From Rutstroemia sp. NJR-2017a BVV2 (Eukaryota; Ascomycota; Leotiomycetes; Helotiales; Rutstroemiaceae), in the NCBI GenBank assembly GCA_002946415.1, contig NJPS01000006.1:124001-188000 (forward strand): 64,000 bases of DNA. Reading direction: 5' to 3'. Below are positions 20,116 through 33,282 of the stretch, in pieces (within the stretch, counting starts at the first letter, position 1; every line of letters starts with the position of its first letter). The position numbers and the translations under genes were made by a program. The notes beneath the pieces are model-generated. The model had not been told where the DNA came from and made no database searches. It saw only the letters and a list, made by a program, of their open reading frames with translations.

Positions 20116-23100
20116 GAAAGAACACTTCACATTCCTGTGGATTCTTCGATTCTGTATTCCAAGCTAGATCGGTCTCGGAGAATTTTTGACATATGCGTGA
20201 TCGTGCTTTCATCACATTCCTTTTCGTGTCTTTTCCGTATTCCAGACAGCGAAGGTTGGTGGTATCACTGGTATGTCACTCCACTTCTGAGTACTGCAGT
20301 GACCGGATCATGTTTGAAAATGATTACCGGTAGCCCCTGGCGATATTGAGTTTCAACGATATGGTTCAACATAACTCACCATCGAAATCAAATTGGGCAG
20401 CGTGAGTGGGCAGGTGCGAAGGAGGAAATATACGGTAAAGGTGATGTGATGAAGCAAGGGATCCGTGCGGCACACACATACTTCATCAGGAACATTTCGA
20501 CTAAAAGTAAATCAGAGCTCAGGAATGTTGTAGATATGCAACAAAAGATGTTCGTTTTCTAACGGTATGCCGATCTGTGACTGAGTAAGGGAGACGCTGC
20601 ACGATTCATGATATCGATCTGCCGAACGGGTACTGATAGTTAGATATTGGCGACCTCACAACATCCGGTATTTATGGCAAGTACTACTTGCTCTGTAGTT
20701 GTAGGTTCACTGACTGAATCATGGCATCAGCCGGGTCACTACTGCAATATGAATGCTGTTGATTCTTTCCTATCTAACTTGGAGACAAATGTTCTCTGCA
20801 TAAATCTCCTCCCATTTACTAACTACCTATACAGGCATGCCTCTATGGGGATGCTGTATAAGTTTTCTTGTAGCTCGAACACTTCAGGGTACAGAGTAGT
20901 TCATAGGTAACCAGGACATCTTTACATAAACTTACGTTCTATGCTGCCATCATGATGTGTTTATAATTCATCGCCTCTTGCCTTCCTGAAAAGACTGTTG
21001 TAAGTTAACTTCTCAAACGTGGCACGAGAATCATCTCAAATTAGTGACTCAGTGCAGTGGTTCAGGTAAGTCTGATTCAATTAAGTAATGGATAAGAATG
21101 GTCATTGATATATGCCCCTCTTCCATACCACTCAGATATAGTTAGTCCCATCGAGTCACTTCTCGTAAGCTCATGCCGTACAAGTCATTGTTTCCTGTAG
21201 TCTCTCTCGTAGTAAATTGAATCTCATTCCGGCAACTGTGCTTCCATGTCATTAGGTGATGAATCAAGCAGGAGTTCTTAGTTTATGTCTTTTCTCAATG
21301 CTAAGAACATAGAAAGTAGGCATTATCGCTCCGGAAGGACGATGTATAGTGAACATCGTTGATTGAGTGCAGGAGAGAGGTCCCAGTGGTCAAAGGTATT
21401 TCTTCACCAAAAGTTTATCTGCACCTGTGGCTCAGAATATATGATGAACAGAAATCCCATCTGACTTAATCGTATGTTTCTGTCCTTTCCTAGAGTTTGG
21501 TAGAATTCCGCGAGGAGCATCAGGATTTTCAGCATGAATTCCTGATTTCGTGAGGAAAGTGTCAACGCCTGGGACATACTGGAGGCTCATCGTAGGCAAG
21601 CATGCTACGCGATCTACAAGTAAAAACTCTGATGATTGCATATGATCCAGTGGACCAGTGTTTAAGCTTCGGGGATTGATGGATGGGAGTGTGCAATTTC
21701 CCAATGTTGTCGTAAAGTGCTTCCGGGGTTGTCTAGGGAGGCACGAGTTGCGTCTGTATATCTACATTATATATTTACATAAGCATTTTGGGAAGGCTAC
21801 GAGTAAGGTGTATCTCCATTCGGTGCTTGACAAAGGCTACCCACCAAAGTCTAAATTTGACAGCCTGACCATCTGATATGCAAGTGTAGTGGTGTCCAGA
21901 GTGTGCTGCAAGAACTAGACATGACAACTTGACTACCTCGTGAACTCAAAGTTGTCTCTAAACCTTGCATGATACTAATATGTCATGTTTATTCAGCATT
22001 GCAGTAGTAGTGCCATGAAAGAGATGTGGATACATGACGTGTAACTCCTAAAATTCCTTGTGTAACCCTAAGTCCAAGTCATGCTCACAGCGCCAGCCGA
22101 AAATGTTCATCCATCCAGCCGTGTCATGGCAGTAGAATAAGCATCTAGTCCCTCCCGTGGATACACGGTGCCTCGCAGCCACACGATACCTACCTCGAAC
22201 TTTGCTCGGCTATGGTGTAACCATTGCTGACTGTAATGGGATGTGCAGCCTCGTAGATACGATGAGGTCTTGTGCCCCCCACCCCCCCTTGAAAACTCTT
22301 CTTCGACTTCCCTCCTATCTTGTTCTTGTCGAACTTATCAGGAACTGCTTCTTTGCATCATACTTCCATCTTCTGAATCGACGAAGGTGCCTTGAGCGCA
22401 TCTTGTGATGCCTTGGGAAGTGGAATAGGTTGTGCTACTGCGTTATGGGAGTCTAGCATGTTGCTAGCGTGTTGGCGTCCATGGGCACCGAAGTAAGATC
22501 ATCCGAGGGTGCGAGATACGAGACTTGCTCAACGGCACTCGCGAATAGATCACGAAGCTTGCGAACCGATATCCTGTGACGTGGCTGGCATGAAATACAA
22601 TTCAGCGCCAGTGATGGCAACGCAAGAGATAAGCAGCCTTCTGTTAGAGCATCACACTTGCTGCTCGTTCATTGTTTAAAAGCAGATCAACGAGAGCGAT
22701 GGTAGCAGCGACATCATATATGGCGAAGATATAAGCTAGTACAACTTTATGGGTCCAAGGAGATGCGACATGGAGATATTCGCGCCGTCTACGAAGGCTT
22801 TGCTTGGCGCCGACACTAAATACGATATGTCAATGGATCTTCACAGCGGAAGATTGAAAACTGTTCTACTAGGACCACGAATGAACGGAGCACGACGAAG
22901 GTGTATCGAAGTCTGGCACAAGACTCAAGACATATTGTGCGACCCAAGACAACAGCCTTGCATCCGCAGAATAACCTCTAATGCAAAGTTTTCAAGCTCG
23001 AGGCTCATAGTCCTGACCCCAAATCAAGACCGAGTGCGTACTGCCGAATGCTCGAGCTTAGACCACGAAGCTGCTGTCTTGTCGACACGCGAATTGAGAT

Positions 23101-25530
23101 TTGGGGCAGCACTGAGCAGTGTCTGCGACGGAGCAACCAAGGCAACGCAACTAGACATACCAAGCAACATGTAACACATGTCAATCTTCGGTGACAGGTT
23201 GATATGGGTACTTCCCATATGTCACCTAAAAACTCTAGAACGAGTTGACGCCGATGGCCTGGAGCCGGCCCTGACTGAGGAATAATGAGCATGAATACTC
23301 AGATATAGAATGAGACCACAGTAGCTGTCAGCAATTCTACTCCCGAAATGGGTGGAGGGACATTTATCGTCTGCTAGACATCGATACAATTGCTTTGGAG
23401 GAGCAAACATCCTACCCAAGAACGGTGTAGTCTCAACATCAGTCCTGGGCTTTACTTTCATTCACAGAGTGTGGCTGTCACCAAGCTTCAACACGAGATA
23501 CTTCTGCCATGGAGAAGCTCACCAGTGCCCCACCGATAGGACTGAAATAGATCATTGCGGCGCAGGAGAGACAGACCTAGCAAAGGCATGATACCACAAC
23601 TAACGACTCACCGAGATTGTTATTGCGCCATCAAGGCACTCATCTCACCGGTTTTGGAACATAAAAATGAATATGGTCAATTCTTCTAGTGGGATAGGTG
23701 AAAGAGCCATTCACTAGTTTCTTTCAACTCGCGATGCTGGACGATGAACAGGCTCAGGAGTTTCGAGACCACTGAAGGACGAGCTGAACTTTGTTCAGAT
23801 GACTGTGCTTAACCTTTTGCTCTCACAGAGTCTCATTCAACCTGGTATCAGCTCTTGGGAACCCAAGCAGCCTCGCTGGCCATAGTCTTCTTCGGTATCA
23901 AAGTTCGGCGCCGGGCTAGCATGAACCAACAGTTTGTTGTTTGTTACCCTGGGAACTTATCAAACGTACCGACAAACTCTTACTGGAGGTATGGCCTGAT
24001 CAACACGGTTTGCATTTAGGGGCAGCCCCAATTGCAACGCGGGATTCGTAAGGCGACGAGAGGGGCTGAGCAAATGTTTCATTTCAACACAGTGATCGAT
24101 CTCGGTAGCCTCAGGAGTTGTTGTTTGTTGGTGTAGGACAGATTTGCGCCGTGTATCCTGCAAATTGCTGCAATTTCGAATATGATTGCTCATCCCAATA
24201 CGAGCGGTGACATCCAACAATATGCAGCCATCCAAACACGCCCGGATTCACCAAACATTTGGCCCAATGCAACCAGTCACAACTCAACGAAAATGGAGGG
24301 GTAAGTCGATCGCTTTCAACGAATGATATCCAATAGCGCGTTGCAGATCAGTCACTTCCGAACACCACAAAAAATGCTCCCAACCGATCATATCGACGAT
24401 GAGGCTTGAGCAAAGTAAGAAGAACAATACAGCCTTGAGGTGGAGCTGATCTTCGAAATTCTTGGTCAAACAGGATGCGTTCCATGATGAGGCAACAACG
24501 ATATTTACGCTCTACTGGCCGGGATCGAGTCTCGAGATAAGGAATACTAAACCTTACAGTAGGCGCAAGCCCGCAATTAAACCTAATTTTCTTTTTCAGA
24601 TTGAAAAAGCAAGGAGAATCAAAGTTCACTTGCACAACACCACTACCCCGCTTTATTTACCGTTGGGAATATCATGTGCAAATTATACAACCGATCACGG
24701 GATGAGACCATGGCTTCCTTCATTCAACAACAAAAGTGCTAACATCGAGAAGACTACCCGATCAAAATAGAGCTATATGCCGCAATTAGCTGAACCCGCA
24801 TTAAATGCTCATGTTTGCTTGCCCGCCGCGGAAAGCTCCGCTGCGCCCAAGGGCTACATATGCATGGAACATCCCGGGACATCTGAAAAGTCACTTTGAG
24901 GCTGTTGATGTTGCTTTTGAGGGTGTCTTGCATAGGTACCGGTGAGAGTAAGAGGAACAAAGCACGTCGATTCTGAAGTGGATAGGTGCATCATCGTGGC
25001 ACTGTGGGGCGATTGAAACATACGCGTGTTATTTCTGGGGAAACCTAAGTTATAGGATGGAGAGACTCACATGTCATCGTTCTATTCGTTTAATTTCAGG
25101 AGAGAAGGTGAGGCAACCAGCAGGATGCTACCCGATGCTGCATTTGAAGGATCCCCGACTTTGCCTGGGCCTGAATGCTTGCCCAATATACTCTGTAAGC
25201 ATAACCTTACCGATTAACAACAGCCCACGTCAGCTAACTTATCTATCCGAGATTGCAATAGGCTTCAAATTCATTGACAGCCATGGGCACAGTTCCTTTC
25301 GAGTAGAATACTAGAAACAGGTTCGAGCCAGGCAGTTTGAGTCACCGAAATCATAAGCCGTCCGTATTAAGTTTATGGATCATCCTTTCTGCGGTATTTA
25401 GAGCTCCTTGTCGGAGCTCCGTTTGCTTTGGGAAGCTCAGCCGAAGCCAAAGCTGCCATGACCCCTGAAAATTTGATCTCTGTTCGCTGAGTGCCCCCAG
25501 CGCAGGAGAACCGAACTCACATGCTACAGT
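20116..25530. other. Gene desert, central part
   Basis: About 5.4 kb with no supported gene. The longest frame (22749-23174, plus, 141 codons) has no recognisable domain or coding-like order. A C-run at 22268-22288 (CCCCCCACCCCCCCTTG) is the only striking local composition. Confidence 0.5.
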
Positions 25531-25873
25531 AACAGAAGTCAAGTCAAGCATGATAATTAGGCTGCTGCTATACCTCTGTCGCCCTGCTCTGCAGCGAGGT
25601 AATTCCAAGGTTCAGGAACTGCACATGTCAGTTCTAGGAAATCTCACAAGGCTCGAATCTCCTCCCGTAGAAGTCTAATCTTAATACGACTTACCGGTAA
25701 CAGAAGTCGAAAGCATGACAATTGTGCCGCTACTAGGCCTCTGTCGCCATGCCCTGCAGCGAGTCTGAGCGAGGTGATTCCAGGTTCTCGAACTGCGCAT
25801 ATCGATTTTAGGAAATTTCGTAAGGCTATAACTTCTCCTTTGTAGAAATTCAATCTTAATATGAGTTACTGGT
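25531..25873. repeat. Diverged tandem duplication, two ~170-bp units
   Basis: Unit 1 (25531-25698) and unit 2 (25699-25873) both begin AACAGAAGTC, share CCTCTGTCGCC, CTGCAGCGAG, AGGTTC, TTTAGGAAAT/CTAGGAAAT and TAGAA..TC(T/A)AATCTTAAT, and end TTA/GTTAC(C/T)GGT. Many differences are C/T or G/A (for example CTCACAAGGCTCG against TTCGTAAGGCTAT, CCCG against TTTG). Unit 2 carries a small insertion (GAGTCTGAGC region). This is an old local duplication. Confidence 0.75.
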
Positions 25874-27532
25874 CAAAGGTGAGGCTTATATTGAATCTTG
25901 ATCGGCCTGATATATTGACCTAAATTAACGAAAACTAACACCCCATTCTTCACGACAATGCATGATCTACGGAAGGGATACGAAATGTGTAACGCGTGAT
26001 ATTCAGCTAAACTCATCTCGATCAAAGCATATTCTAAATTCCTCCTATATAGTAACAAGGCGACACGATGTGCAACCGAATATGTCTCGCGAAACTGTCA
26101 CCACCCATGCCATTGAGACATCTCTTCCGATCTGTGATCTGCTGCATGATATTCTGGGAGCAGCCGATATCTACATTATGCGTGCATGTTTACTTATGCT
26201 GTGATTGTTGTCGCCGAAGACTACATTCTGCGGGCTATCTCCCTGCTCATCCTCTGCCGCCAAAATCATGTATATGTAAAGGCTTTGACGCTGGGTAGTA
26301 GATACCAATATATGCCAGCTTGGGGTAGTGCGAGAGAGAAGTCGTGTCTCGTCGTGCTATGTAGCTTCACCCACATCGTGTTACCTCCCGCAAAGTTTTG
26401 TATTACTGGAACAGCGAATCAGCGAATCCGCGATGGCTCGGACAACAACTTCGAGCGTTTAAGATCGCGGATTAAGGGACGAATCGCGTCAAGAAAAGTC
26501 TCGATTCGCCAACCAATGGATATCAGTTACAAGAGGTTTTATCTTTTGGGCGGGGACAAAATTCTATCAGATGTCATATCCACTACCACGTCACAAGATT
26601 GTACGTCTGATCTTTGCGGGTATTTCAAGAGAGCTGCTGATGCCCGACACGAGACAGCCTCTAAATATATAAAGAGCTGTTCCACTGACCATCCATTGTT
26701 ACACGTTATGTTCTCTTGGGTCGAAACGAGGCAACGAAGCAGAGATTCCAAAAGCGCTCACCTACCTACAACGACGACGCCCGAGTAAACAACTCAGCCA
26801 TTTGAAACCCAGCCTTTATACATTCCTGTGTGAGATGAGACGTCGAATATCCCTCGTGGCCAATCAGTCCTCTTCTCCAAGGAAGTTTTCTGCGGCTGAA
26901 CGTCTGTGGTGCTACGAAAATTTCGAATTCGGCCGACCAAACTGCCAATATTGGTTCCTACGTTCTCGTGAGCCGCCTTTCGGGCCGTGGCTAGCAGTCG
27001 TTGACTAATTGCTACCAAGGAAAACCAACTGGATGACTCGAATTGTGTACTGATCGCTGCATCACACAGTCGAAGGATAGCTGGAGGGAGCAACATTGAT
27101 GTACCTGTGCCATACCACATCGACCTGGCAGTAACACCGACTGGGCAGTAACGCCGACCACAGCGACGCCTCAGCTCCTTTGGTCCAAGCTTCCCTACAC
27201 CGCTAGGACATGACAGGCCGACTAACCATCCTGCTGCCTGTTAACTAGCCAATATTTTGTGGAGGGTGTGTAGCGACAAGATCTGGACCCCCCTTAGAGA
27301 GAGCCTCTAGTGACATAACGATGTCATATGAATGGACCGGCAGACGAGGCGAACACGCTACTGTATGAAATCTCGTCAGCTCCCAATGACGGTCACCGCT
27401 AGGCTTAGGTGGCATCGAGCAACGGTAGTGAGCGCTTGTCGGGATTCGGTGTCATGTCGTCAACGAAGATCCTGTTAGCCATGCATGGAACAGGGGCGTG
27501 CTCTGAACGAACCCCCCCGGCGGCGTCAGATA
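25874..27532. other. Gene desert before the MITE
   Basis: No supported gene. A frame of 200 codons on plus (26186-26788) exists, but has no domain, no clear signal and ordinary overlap with antisense frames, so I treat it as chance or as a decayed sequence. Confidence 0.45.
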
Positions 27533-27829
27533 CTATCCCTCCCCAAGAACAAAGTTATTCGGTGGAACTTGGCTTTAGCACAACCAGGGTGCTCAGCAAG
27601 TAGAATTGATCAGATTCTGATAATTTGCCACAGAAAACTTTTTGCCGACCTAACTACCCATACTCCAAGCCAGCTAAAATAGGTCGAGCAGGCTCAAGGC
27701 AGGCTACTAGTAAGGGAGGGTAGCCTACTAGCAAGGGCAATAGTAAGGGGTTTGACCACTCAAATCAAGCCCTTCTTACTGTGCAAGGTGGAGTTCCACC
27801 GAATAACCTTTGTTCTTGGGGAGGGATAG
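27533..27829. mobile_element. 297-bp MITE with ~50-bp terminal inverted repeats and TA duplication
   Basis: The left end CTATCCCTCCCCAAGAACAA (27533 on) is the reverse complement of the right end at 27829, and the match runs on through AAG-TTATTCGGTGGAACT with a one-base gap (AAAGTT against AAAGGTT), about 38 matched bases. Both ends are flanked by TA (27531-27532 and 27830-27831), the target duplication of Tc1/mariner-type elements. The interior has GGCTACTAGTAAGGGAGGGT and TAGCCTACTAGCAAGGGCAA, itself a short near-repeat, and no coding capacity. It is therefore a non-autonomous element. Confidence 0.88.
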
Positions 27830-30594
27830 TAGCGTTGGCCAGTTACTATCTACCCTGAGATGAGTCTTTCAACAACCAGGCCCAGCACCAATGTTAACAT
27901 CATGAAGCTGAGTCACCGTCTTCATATAGAGGTCTTACTTGGATGGATACGCTCGTAAACTAACGAGTAGTATAAATTGAAGTAAAAATTTGGACGTGCT
28001 TACACTATGCGGTCGTCAAATTCGGAAGTCCATGGAGCTGAAAGGAGTGGCGAGAAGCGAACGAGAAGCGCCACCACCTGAGATCGCTTAAATTTTAATT
28101 TGAAAACAGACCTTTAACCGCCACTCAGCAGCTTGATACTGAGGAGATAAATTATGAACAGGTTCATCCCATGTAACAATGGCGAATAAGAATGTATGTC
28201 GCTAAGTTTTTTTTTTTGCACAGCCGACTAATTCGTCAGCCACACACATGTGCCACACCTGTCGCGAGTGTCGTAAAACCAACATGTTCGCGGTAACGTT
28301 AATCGAGGCAATGTTGATGTCAAAATCACATCAATGAGAATAATTTAGTCAGACAAGCAGCAAGGAAGATTCTTCACAGCTCACTTGAAAGGCAGCTATT
28401 TGGCCAAGCAGCGAAGTCGGTGTAAAGAGAATGATAAAAACACATGAGATATGTCTTCCGTTCGGTCTTCGCCGAATCGCCGAATCTCGGAGTTGGAGGA
28501 ACGAAATCTGTGTAAGTCACGCCACGCCCAAATTTTCTTCTTCGAGATATCAGACTACTATATAGGAAAAAGAGGTGATGAAATTTGGGGGCACGTGGGG
28601 GTATCGTGATGAATTCATGAGGAGAAATGGTGGGGGAATGGGGGTGACTGCTTCAAAGTCGTAGATGGGACTCATAGGAGTAGGCGAAGTAAATATTATG
28701 AAGAGATATTCAGCTGTAAACTCGTGGCCACTTGCGCGGCATGCTCAGTAGGAAGTAAAAACACGGTGTATGAGCCTCTACTTTGAGCGGCCTTGAGCGG
28801 ACCGCAGGTTGTTCGGAAATAGAGCAAGAGTTACTGTATTAGCCTTGCTATTCGTGAGCATGATCGAGTCATGAGATAGAAATATCAGGAGACCTCACGA
28901 CGATGAGGCTTTAACATCGGGCGCGAAATGGGCTTTCATGCGTGACTTCCGTGAATTGAAAATCTGAAGCCCTCCATGAAATGCGCGGGAAGACTGTGGG
29001 TATTTTTGCTTCTTCTTTGTGCAAGCTGAACGTTCAAAAACAGACATATATATGTACACAACAAGGTCTCCCCCAGCGAAAAAGTGATGACTTCCACGTA
29101 TATATGAAATGCACAGAGACGAGTTGGTGGTGAATCAAAACACTCTTCTGTACATGTAGCTGCATCACGCAGAACTTGCTGCATAGCAACTTGAGAGCCC
29201 AAAAATGCCCCAAAATGCCCAAAACATTCACTAAAGGGCTTCAACGGCGCGTAGAAAAGACAAACAAGAAGCAATCTCAAATGCTATGCCTCTTAGGCAC
29301 ATTTTCTAGACGAAAATTCACTCACTGAGGCAGATGAAACTCAGGATCATATTGTAACGTGTTGTTGGAATTTTACAGGAGCTCGTGTTGCAAGCGTTTT
29401 CATTTTCAAGGATTTCATTGCCGTAGAGACAACTTGAAGGATTAAACGAGAGCCATTTCGACCAGCTCAATCCTCCTGCTTGGATGAGCCACGCTTGAAA
29501 TGGAATCTAGTCAAGTTATTGTCCGCGCAAGGAGTAGAGGAGGAATGCAGTGGATGATGGCTCTTCGAAGAGTCAGAAGTCAAGTCCAATCGAACGGCTG
29601 CGAGGGCAGCAATTGCTGGAATGAATGACTGGTTGATCATGAGTGAAGTGACTCGTTGAGTGAACGCCGTGAAGCAACACCTTCGAGTCAAAGCCGTATT
29701 GTATTGTCAGAGATGGTTCGGTGTGCGGACTCTGCAGAGATGATATGGAAGAGAAAAGCTAGGAAGCACTGACAACCAATGGATTCTACGTAACTAGGAA
29801 GACTGGTAGAATGGTAGGATGGTAGAGACGTTCATAACAACATGCTGGCTGCTCTTGTCTGGTAGTTTGGATTTTACAGGCGAACTGTTGAAGAGAAGAT
29901 AGGCTGAGATTATCTATCAGACTTCATATTCAAAGCTTCCTTAGATTCCTGATATGGCTGGGGGCCAATACCATCTACGGGGCTGAACACCGGAAAATGC
30001 GGCCCCCAATTCATTCACAGACTCGCTCACAGATTCGCAGGACAATTGAATAATTAAACAGAGCGATTAATCTACGGTTTATTCATAGGCATAAATTACC
30101 AGAAATCGCTAAATCCAGATACTGAAGAGGAAATCGTATCCCTATCTTCTCACCGAAAGGGATGGGGGGCATTTTGACCTACTGGAAGTCGCAACTTGAG
30201 CCGCAACGCTTGTGGTCCGCGTAATTGCGAACCATTGCGATTGCCTTATGAGTATATAGGTTTCCCACAATCTCCAACCGGAGATTGATATTTCAAATAC
30301 TGATACCGGTTTTCCAGTTCCCTTCAGCATTCGATATTACTTGGTTGTGATGTCACAATTGTAAATTCACAAACAATTCTCATGAATACTGGCTTTTACG
30401 TCTTCCAAGTTCATTAGTTCCTTATCGCCCGTTCGCTCTTGCGATAACCACCAACTACAGTATACTCGGTGAGTGAACCACCCCGGCCCCCAAATTCGTA
30501 TTCTGTGTAACATAGCGAGAACTCCACATCTCCAATTCCCTCCCAAAGATATGTTCCGATCAATACAAATACTGCGTCTGACTTTGTTACAGAT
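27830..30594. other. Gene desert end and upstream of the EST1-like gene
   Basis: About 2.8 kb with no supported gene, containing a T11 run near 28207. The last few hundred bases should carry the promoter and leader of the EST1-like gene. A TTGTTACAG immediately precedes its first ATG by four bases and could be a 3' splice site for an untranslated 5' exon. Confidence 0.45.
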
Positions 30595-33282
30595 ATGCAA
30601 AAATCTACGCCAGATCTAGGTGACCTCTGGATTCAGCATCAACGCAGGAACAACAAAGCGACAACTCAATCGTGGGCTTGTATCTACTGTCCAGAACGCA
30701 CCGTCTTTCCTTTGACAGAAGAGCTGTGGAAACACGCGGAGGAGAGGCATCGCGATAAATTCCCGTCAAACCCCGCCGAACTCCAGCAGGCTCGAAAAGC
30801 ATTCGAAAGTGAATCGGCAGCGAAAAGGTCAGTTAGTTTAATCCCAGGCTGCTTGCTGACGAGGCTGTAACTTCGAAGCGAAAAAAAAGGTGATCAAGGC
30901 TGACGAAACTTAAAATGCAAACAAAGACCTTCCAAAGATGAATTCTTCCCCAGAAAACATGCTCAGATTGATGGAGCGGCGGAGGCCGAACGACCCCCAT
31001 CGCTATCCAAACGGCCGCTCAATAGTCCTCAACCAACGAGATCATTATCGGGACTTCAAGCACTGAACCTTGGACCAAAAAATGAGGATAGTACAATGGA
31101 TGATTCTCCCGAATATATAACTGCAGATCAGCCACGCAAGAGAGCAGCTGTCGGTGATGGGATATCCGCAGGCTCGGCATCTCGAGAGGCGTCAGGTTCG
31201 CCGCCCCCTCGAAGATCCAAAGTTCAGCCACCACAATCTCCCATGGATGCCGACTCTCGGCGGCAAACTACCACTTCTCAAAGACCGAAGGGCCATCTAT
31301 GGACACCAGACCAAGACTCGCCGTTTACAAGATCATCATTCGACCCGTCAAACATCGCGTCTATTCAAGCAAATAAAACACGAGCTCAGGCGATGAAACC
31401 AGGTACCCGTAGATCACTCAAATCTTCTCCTCAGCTTGTGCCACGATCAACCCCTCATTCGAATCAACATAACCATCACAATAGCCAACCAGCTGCGTCA
31501 CCTACCACTCTACATACGAGAAATACTTCGGATCACGAATCTAAGCTTCATAGTGAAGAATATACCATCATACTACAACCAGAGACGAGACCTATCTCAC
31601 AGGAGCAGCTCGTGGCTGAAGTGAAGGGCATCTATGCTGGCCTAGTGATGGTAGAGGCGAAGTGCATAGAGGTGGATAATAAACAAGCCGGCTTGGCACA
31701 AGGTGATTCATCTTCGCAATCGAAGCTGAACAATGAGCAATGGCAAGCACTAATTGCTCTCCATCGTACGTTGCTGCATGAACACCACGACTTCTTTTTG
31801 GCGTCTCAGCATCCATCGGCCAGCTTAGCGTTACGTCGTCTCGCTTCAAAGTACGCGATGCCCGCACGAATGTGGCGCCACGGGATCCATTCGTTCTTGG
31901 AACTTTTAAGGCATAGATTGCCACAATCGCTTGATCACATGCTGGCCTTCATATATTTAGCTTATTCGATGATGGCACTGCTGTACGAAACAGTGCCGGC
32001 ATTTGAAGACACTTGGATCGAATGCCTGGGAGATCTCGGGCGGTACCGTATGGCTATCGAGGATGACGATATCAGAGATCGAGAAGTGTGGACTGGAGTA
32101 GCTCGCCATTGGTATTCTAAAGCTTCCAATAAAGCTCCTACGACTGGTCGACTTTACCATCACCTTGCAATCCTTGCAAGGCCAAATGCGCTACAACAGC
32201 TCTACTACTATGCAAAATCTCTTTGCGTAGTAGTGCCGTTCACTTCTGCACGCGAATCTATTCTTACACTCTTTGATCCTGTTCTCAATGCTGAGAACGG
32301 CCAAGGCCAATATCGATTACCTCCTCTCGATACTGCTTTTATCAGAGCTCATGCACACCTCTTCACGAACAGAACTATGGACAGATTTGATGCAGCAGTT
32401 AACGAGTTCCTTGCGCTCCTCGATAGTCATATAGGTCGTGTAACCAAGAAGTTTCTGGAACAGGGTTATCAGATCTCTATTTCCAATGCTGTTGCGGTCC
32501 TGAGCTTCGGTTCAAAAGACAACCCTATTATGAAAGCTATAGCACCAGCTGTAGCTGACAAAGCTGATGTTCAGATGGAGGGTACTCAGGATGAATCTTC
32601 CCCTGCAATGGTTGCTTTTAGGCACGCAGAGAGGCTTAACAACTCAGCACTTGAAATTGCTCTTTTACGAATAGGCGACCCAAACTGCCTTAGTTTCGTT
32701 CATTGTTCTCTTGTTTTTATGTACCATATGTCTCATTTCTCAGGCGCGATGGATATTTTGGCACCGGCGTTCCCATGGCAGAGCCTTGCGATTTACTTGA
32801 ATACGTTCCTTACGTCATATATTACTCTTGATCGTATTCAAGATGATAAGTTCCCTTTGCCAGAGAAGGATGACGTACGTCCTTTTCCGGAAGACTACGC
32901 AATGCGGGGTTTACTCTATACCGAGAAGTTGTATCCTGAGAAATGGTTTCTTAGCGAGAAAACTGACGAAGAGGAGAAATATCATGAACTCCCGTCAATG
33001 GTTGAGCAACGCAGGGAGCGCATCTTGTGGCTTGCTTGCCGTATTGCTAATGCTGGTCCATGGATTCGCTTTGACAGCTCGAAACCAAAATTCTCAGTTG
33101 ATGGTAAAGATACAGACTTGGAGACATTAAAGTCCCGTTCGACCACGTTTGCTTCTGCTACAACAACTGATACTACCTTACCCAGGGCAGAGACCTGGTC
33201 AACTATTGGCACCAACTCAGACGCTGAAAAAGACATGTCACCAGCTACGATGACTGCAGCGGATACACCACTTCATGATTGA
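30595..33282 (+). CDS. EST1/SMG-type DNA/RNA-binding domain protein with N-terminal zinc finger (two exons)
   Basis: Exons 30595-30827 and 30954-33282 join (codon split AG|A) to 853 residues; the intron is GTCAGT...CCCCAG. Exon 1 gives MQKSTPDLGDLW, then a C2H2-like finger CIYC ... H ... H (residues about 30-53). After a long disordered Pro/Ser-rich region (to about residue 270), residues about 380-525 match the EST1/SMG5-7 DNA/RNA-binding domain: TWIECLGDLGRYRMAIEDDD, then WYSKASNKAPTTGRLYHHLA and ILARPNALQQLYYYAKSLCV. These TPR-like helices act in 14-3-3-like folds of telomerase and nonsense-mediated decay factors. A C-terminal segment (EKWFLSEKTDEEEKYHELPS, RERILWLACRIA) also fits the fungal family. 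The role may be telomere or mRNA surveillance; which one cannot be told here. Confidence 0.83.

Noticed and set aside
22749..23174. 141-codon open frame in the gene desert
   Set aside because: No domain, no splice partners and the opposite strand is open to a similar extent; consistent with chance.
26186..26788. 200-codon open frame in the gene desert
   Set aside because: No recognisable domain and no homolog-like motif; no promoter or splice context supports it, though it is long enough to deserve an RNA-seq look.
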